Shown here one piece after another: positions 58,627 to 64,000 of a DNA stretch of 64,000 bases. A program made the position numbers and the translations under genes. Numbering within the stretch: the first letter of the stretch is position 1; every line of letters begins with the position of its first letter. The stretch covers positions 1 to 64,000 of the forward strand of contig NC_037094.1 in assembly GCF_002994745.2 (NCBI RefSeq), read 5' to 3'. The DNA comes from Rosa chinensis. Lineage: Eukaryota; Streptophyta; Magnoliopsida; Rosales; Rosaceae. The notes under the pieces are model-generated. The model was not told the DNA's origin. It saw nothing but the letters and a program-made list of their open reading frames with translations, and searched no databases.

Positions 58627-59481
58627 AACTTTAAATATGAATTTTCACATGCAACAAAGGATTTTATTATCTGCTTTTGCTTACTGTTATTGCATACATC
58701 ATGTTACTGTTCTTGTCTTCCCTTCATTAGACCAATATCCGCAGGTTAGGAATCAAGACCATTTTATTTTACAACTTTACAACTAAATCGGTGACTTGCT
58801 GCAATGAAGGAGCTCAGAATGACTGCTTCCATGGCTGCCTGACGCGGCCATAACTAGGCGCGCAACTAAGAAATATCAAGAGTGGATTGGGTTTTAATTA
58901 GATTGAGAAGTGGGTCTTAGCTGATGGTAAATTGTTTCAGGCCAAGATTAGATTAGTAGAGAATGGACAGAGTAAATAAGATGTGTGTTTGGATAGAATT
59001 GGGAAGCTCAATATTTTGATTTGGATGCCTTTGCTTTCGATTGGGTGTGAGATCCATTTCAATTAGTCAAAACTGATACATCTTCAAACCTAGTTTTGTT
59101 TGGACCTATATTGCAGGGTTTTCAGGGTTCTGATAAACAGTTTTGCAGGGGAAGAGAAAATCATGAATCTTTTGCAAAAGGAAACAAAGTCTCAGAGATA
59201 ATATTGGATCCTCACAATCTCACAGTTGTTCTGGGTTCTGAGAAACAGTTTTGCAGGGTTTTAAGATAATAAATTAAGGATAATGCGAAAAAAAATTTAT
59301 TTGGAGGGAGAGAGAGAGAGAGAGGAGGCCTTGTATTTTATTTATAAAAATGAAAAGAAAATTTCAATCAATTTGCTTATTTATTATACTAAATCATGGT
59401 TAGCTTCTATATGATGTGGCAATGTTTAATAGGGTGGTGATATCACCACAAAACTAAATGTGGTAAGCAAATTTGAATCCT
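58627..59481. other. Intergenic DNA, nothing recognised beyond a short repeat
   Basis: The phrase 'aacagttttgcaggg' occurs twice (about 59135 and 59244) in similar context. No coding sequence. Confidence 0.45.
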
Positions 59482-60274
59482 AAAGTTGAGATGTAGGTTT
59501 TTATTTATTTTATTTATTTATTTATATATTACATAAAAGAGGATCAAATGATTTCACTCTTACCCCCATAGTGACTCGAACCCATGACCTCGATCGTAGT
59601 TAGTGGGTGCCATGCATTTCTTTTGCTCTCATGTTCTTCGTGAGGGCAACATAGTGGCTGATAAGATTACGAGCTTGGGTTTAACATCCACATCTCTTGT
59701 TTGGTATGCTGCTCCTCCATCTGAGCTTCTCCCATTGTCATATATGGATGCCATGGGTTTCATATTTCTTAGGGCAGCTTAATTTGGCAGTCTTTCTTAT
59801 GGGTTTTGTCCATTATTAGCACCTACTTTTAATTGCATGTTGGAGTACTATGTGGATTTGAGAAGGTCACGTTGTTGTTGGAGTTGGTTTTGGTTCTATT
59901 TGCCGTCCATCAGATGCTTTCATGAAGACATAGTTGCTGCTCCCAATTGGTCTACTTGCATTTAGGTCATGAAGAGTTACTCTCTTCTTGCTTTTGTATT
60001 GTTTTCCTTTTGGTTTTGTACAAGAGATGGGGGATGCTTCATTGGTTCTCTTATTCTCTTTTTCTTTTTCTTGTACTTTGTTCGTCGGACTCTGTAATTT
60101 TTTCTTGTTATTTAATAAAATTAAACAGGAGGATGGCGGTGGGCTCCAAGAGTGTGGTGGACCCTTCACCTTCGGGTTTGAGGTTGGAGAATTGTTCTTT
60201 ACATTGTTCATCTCTGATGAGCTAATATCGCTTAATTTCTTATCTATTAAAAAAAGAAAAAGTTGAGATGTAGG
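59482..60274 (+). mobile_element. 5'-truncated LINE with poly(A)-like end and 16-bp TSD
   Basis: The insertion is 59498-60258. It encodes only the tail of an RNase H-like domain (HVLREGNIVADKITSLG near 59630-59680, ending FIFLRAA) and a 3' region ending in an A-rich stretch. Direct repeats aaagttgagatgtagg at 59482-59497 and 60259-60274 are identical. It lies about 430 bp upstream of the 5-phosphatase start codon. Confidence 0.85.
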
Positions 60275-60690
60275 CCCACAGATGGCAGTTGCAGTTATGT
60301 AACAGAAAAGAAAATGAGGGAAAAGAAAAGAGAAAAAAGAACAGAAAAGAAACATTCCTGTCCGTAAAAAATAAAGAAAAAACGTAAACCTGTTGTGTTT
60401 GTATGCTAGGCCCCTCCTTGATCCTTTTTTTCCGCGAATTCTCTTTTCCTTCCTTGGCAACCAACTCAAAACAGTTTAGACCCTTTCTTCCAATTGTTTC
60501 TGGGTTTCAACGTTTTCGATCAGATCGTGATTATCAACCATTTATGAGAGTGTTGATCATCTTTCTGTGTAGCACTTCCGACCATCCAAATTGACGTTAA
60601 TGTCAATCATTTAAGCTAATGAAATGAATGCAGGTAGCTTAGCTGGCTGTTCATCAACATAGAACATAGAGATCATTCAGATATACCAGT
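60275..60690 (+). promoter_or_regulatory. Promoter/5' UTR region of the 5-phosphatase gene
   Basis: Bounded on the left by the LINE TSD, so the proximal promoter is only about 415 bp before transposon DNA. A possible acceptor (aatgcag|gtag) near 60633 could indicate a leader intron. No TATA box was assigned. Confidence 0.4.
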
Positions 60691-63600
60691 ATGGACGAGA
60701 GGAGTGATGACGAGGACAAGGATGCATTGGCCGGGTTAAGCTCTGCCCCTGCTCCGCCCCGGAAATCGCACTCATTAAGCCAGCAACTGCGTGGAACCTC
60801 AGCTCAGAAACGGCACCAACTGCGCAAGCATAGCCTCGACGATGTCCACGTACCCATGAACGTTGTTAATGCGGATCCCTACTACGATTCTTCCGACGAT
60901 GATTTCTTTCCCTACTCGTCCAACACCACCAGTGCATCATCCAACATGACTATGAGTGCTGAGGAGTACGTCTCCTCCTCGCATAGATTAGACCAAAGCC
61001 TGTGCATGGAGGGCGGGGTAGATCATCATGAACCAGGCAGCAGCCGGGAAATCCAGCCATTACCTGAATTCATAGGCAGTGGCGGCGGAACAGGAATTTT
61101 TAGGTTCCCAACGAGGGCTGCAGTGCATCCCGGTCGGCCTCCATGCTTGGAGTTGAGACCACACCCTTTGAGGGAAACTCAGGTAGGGAGGTTCCTTAGA
61201 ACCATTGCGTGCACCGAGACACAACTCTGGGCTGGTCAGGAGGGTGGAGTCAGGGTCTGGAGTCTTAAGGATGTATTTGAACCTGGGTGCGGTCTCGGAG
61301 GCAGGGTCCTGAGGGGTGATGAGGATGCAGCGCCTTACTATGAATCTGCAAACACCTCTCCTGCCATGTTTTTGATGGTTGATGTTGGGAATAAGTTGAT
61401 TTGGAGCGGGCATAAGGATGGCAAGATTAGGTCTTGGAAGATGGATCAGCCTTTGGATGCTTCTACTCCTTTTAAGGAAGGGCTTTCCTGGCAGGCGCAC
61501 CGTGCTCCTGTTCTTGCCATGGTTATGACTTCTTATGGTAAACTAGCTCATCGCAGCCAATATCTTTCTGGTGTCCTGTCGAGTTCCTTTCGTTTATGAG
61601 ATTGTATGTTGATTTAATGTAAATTATGAATACAGCCAGCAGCCTTATTGCAATACTTCACTCCCGACCAGAATTTATGCATTATATATGTAACTCTTAT
61701 GCAGCCGTTGCCAATTTAGCATACCTCTGATATCATGTTTCTCTGATCCAGGTGATATGTGGTCAGGTTCTGAGGGTGGTGTTATTAAGATCTGGCCATG
61801 GGAATCCATTGAAAAATCTCTTTCTCTAAAGCCAGAGGAAAGACACATGGCAGCTTTACTGGTGGAGAGGTCATGCATTGACCTTAGGAGCCAGGTTACT
61901 GTAAATGGTGTCTGCAGCATATCTTCTCAAGATGTCAAGTGTTTGTTATCTGATAATTTTAGAGCAAAAGTTTGGTGTACTGGGTCTATGTCCTTCTCAT
62001 TGTGGTTAGTGTTTGATTTGATTCATAGTTTTCATTTTATGAGCGTGTTTTTTGGTTAACAAACACAATCTGCATGCTCGTGGACGGCCAATGATTTGGT
62101 CACAATCAACACAATGATGATTACATTGTACACAGTCAATTTTCATTCAAATAAATACGTGTAAAGATATGTGACGTTGATTGATTTGGCTCCAGGGATG
62201 CTCGTACACGAGAGCTTGTGAAAGTCTTTAATGTAGATGGTCAGATTGAGAATAGAGTTGACATGTCGTCTGTGCAGCAAGATCAAGCATCAGTAGAAGA
62301 TGAGATGAAGGTGAAATTTGTTTCGACGACGAAAAAGGAGAAATCGCAGGGCTTTTTGCAACGGTCCCGCAATGCTATAATGGGAGCTGCAGATGCTGTT
62401 CGCCGAGTTGCGACCAGAGGGGCAGGGGCATTTGTAGAAGATGCCAAGAAAACGGAAGCATTAGTGCTAACTGCAGATGGCATGATATGGAGCGGATGTA
62501 CAAATGGTTTATTGGTACAGTGGGATGGGAATGGAAACCGTGTTCAAGATTTTAATCACCATCCTTCTGCTGTCCAGTGCTTTTGCACTTTTGGGGCACG
62601 CATATATGTAGGATATGCGAGTGGTCACATTCAGGTCTTGGATCTTGAGGGAAATCTGATTGCAAGATGGGTTGCACACAGTAGTCCGGTCATAAAATTG
62701 GCAGTTGGAACTGGTTGTATTTATAGCTTGGCTACTCACGGTGGAATACGTGGATGGAACATGAAATCTCCAGGACCTAGTGATGACATACTACGTTCTG
62801 AATTGGCTGTTAAAGAAAGTATATATACTAGAAGAGACAATGTTAGAATTTTGATTGGCTCATGGAATGTTGGTCAAGGAAGAGCATCTCATGGTTCACT
62901 CATGTCATGGTTGGGTTCCGCTGTGCCAGATGTTGGTATTGTGGTTGTTGGGTTGCAAGAAGTAGAAATGGGTGCAGGTTTTCTTGCAATGTCTGCAGCA
63001 AAAGAAACTGTAAGATCCTTCCTTGATCGATCAATTGGAGATAATTGTGGACTGCTTGATTATGGTTTACTACTTGAATGAATACTAGCAAGATTTGTTT
63101 GTTAACTTTAACTACTCAAAATTTCAAACTTTCAAAGTAACTGGCTAACAAGTTGTCGACCATTCTCTGAAGAAAAGTTGTCGATATATCATTCTCTGAA
63201 GAAAACTTTAAACTCTGGTTGATATATTGTAGATAGTAGGCAAATAACAAAGTCGTTGTTTTATATGTTGTATATTAAGTACATGTATATCGTCTCTTTC
63301 TTTGTGTGTTTACATTAATTTATTTACCATTTACTATTCCATTTGTAGGTAGGGCTTGAAGGGAGTTCTGTTGGGCACTGGTGGCTGGATAATATAGGAA
63401 AGGCTTTAGAAGAAGGAAAAACTTTCGAACGTATGGGTTCTAGGCAGCTAGCAGGCTTGCTCATATCTCTTTGGTAAGTGATTAATTAGCGTGAATTAAA
63501 CTCTAGGAATTAGCCTCGCACCTGATGTAATGAGCCTGCAGTTCATTGGCATGTTTTTATAACCCTGCTCTATTGTTGATACATCCTTACTGGTCATGTC

Positions 63601-64000
63601 CTCATATTTTACTTTAATTTTTTTACTTAACTATTAGTTGATACTTATTGTTTAGGGTAAGAAAAAATCTTAGAACACACGTTGGAGATATAGATGCTGG
63701 AGCAGTTCCATGCGGCTTTGGTCGTGCCATTGGCAACAAGGTTCGTATATCTCCATTCATAGTGCTCATTGTTGCATGTATAGTAGTTAGCAACATGTAC
63801 CTGTTTATATTTGCCATAACAGAAGCTAGGTTAATGCAGTAAGTTTCATTGCCTTCACTCCCTTTTGCAAGTACTGATTCGTTATTAATTCTTCGAAATG
63901 AAATATTAGAAAAAAATGGTACTACGAGTTTATGACACTGACCAGGCTCATTATGATGTCAAGCAGGGAGGTGTAGGTTTGAGAATCAGAGTCTATGATC
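60691..64000 (+). CDS. Type II inositol-polyphosphate 5-phosphatase with WD40 repeats (partial, exons 1-6)
   Basis: Exons: 60691-61537, 61752-62004, 62196-63009, 63349-63473, 63656-63740 and 63967 to the window end. All are GT-AG and frame-continuous, giving the first 719 residues. The N-terminus is Ser/Arg-rich ([20 protein letters not shown]). A WD40 region follows from about residue 130 to 570 ([78 protein letters not shown]). The 5-phosphatase domain starts near residue 580 ([39 protein letters not shown]); the remaining catalytic motifs lie beyond the window. This matches Arabidopsis At5PTase12-14/FRA3 proteins, which dephosphorylate PI(4,5)P2/IP3 and act in actin, secretion and auxin-related processes (family knowledge). 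The exact orthologue was not resolved. Confidence 0.93.

Noticed and set aside
59867..60469. 200-aa minus-strand frame upstream of the 5-phosphatase
   Set aside because: It crosses the LINE TSD at 60259-60274 and is antisense to LINE sequence; it has a low-complexity Phe/Lys composition and no homology.

Overview
This is a stretch of plant nuclear genome. The genes have many GT-AG introns, the DNA is A+T-rich, and transposable elements of nearly every plant class are present. The protein families point to a eudicot. The copia and LTR families look like those of woody Rosaceae (Prunus, Malus, Rosa type), but that placement is inference only. No bacterial, viral or organellar genome segment and no CRISPR array was seen.

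Four host genes can be modelled with continuous reading frames across splice sites. (1) A CCCH zinc-finger protein with three fingers, 750 aa, minus strand, 2325-5450. (2) A 170-aa protein of unknown function, six exons, minus strand, 18302-23543. (3) A TEX2-like lipid-transfer protein with an N-terminal membrane anchor, PH-like region and SMP domain, 782 aa, seven exons, minus strand, 24451-32130. (4) The first six exons of a type II inositol-polyphosphate 5-phosphatase with WD40 repeats, plus strand, from 60691 and running off the right end.

The remainder is almost entirely mobile DNA. The left edge (1-1663) is the 3' part of a decayed Ty3/gypsy element. 5.6-18 kb holds foldback MITEs sitting in TA microsatellites, three large elements with long terminal inverted repeats (TIRs), a small foldback MITE, a 5'-truncated LINE with a 14-bp target-site duplication (TSD), and a three-level nest (TIR element > TIR element > hAT element). 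Two TIR elements carry exon fragments that look captured from host genes: an ATG18/PROPPIN-like fragment and an eIF1A-like fragment.

32.9-57 kb is a layered nest. A solo LTR at 33909-36455 is followed by a Ty1/copia element at 38079-56555. That copia element has been opened by a hAT element, an inverted LTR fragment, a solo LTR and a second solo LTR. The second solo LTR was itself opened by a 5.8-kb CACTA element carrying an exon of a UDP-xylose-transporter-type gene. Target-site duplications mark most junctions, so the order of events can be read. Subtracting the insertions leaves about 5.8 kb of copia, a normal full length.

The genes are ordinary housekeeping or trafficking genes and do not form a pathway. 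I see no evidence for a new enzymatic system. The noteworthy material is structural: precisely dated nesting, gene-fragment capture by three element types, a dense W-box array inside a solo LTR family, and a triplicated splice acceptor in the TEX2-like gene. All exon boundaries were read by eye from GT/AG signals and frame continuity and were not confirmed by transcripts.
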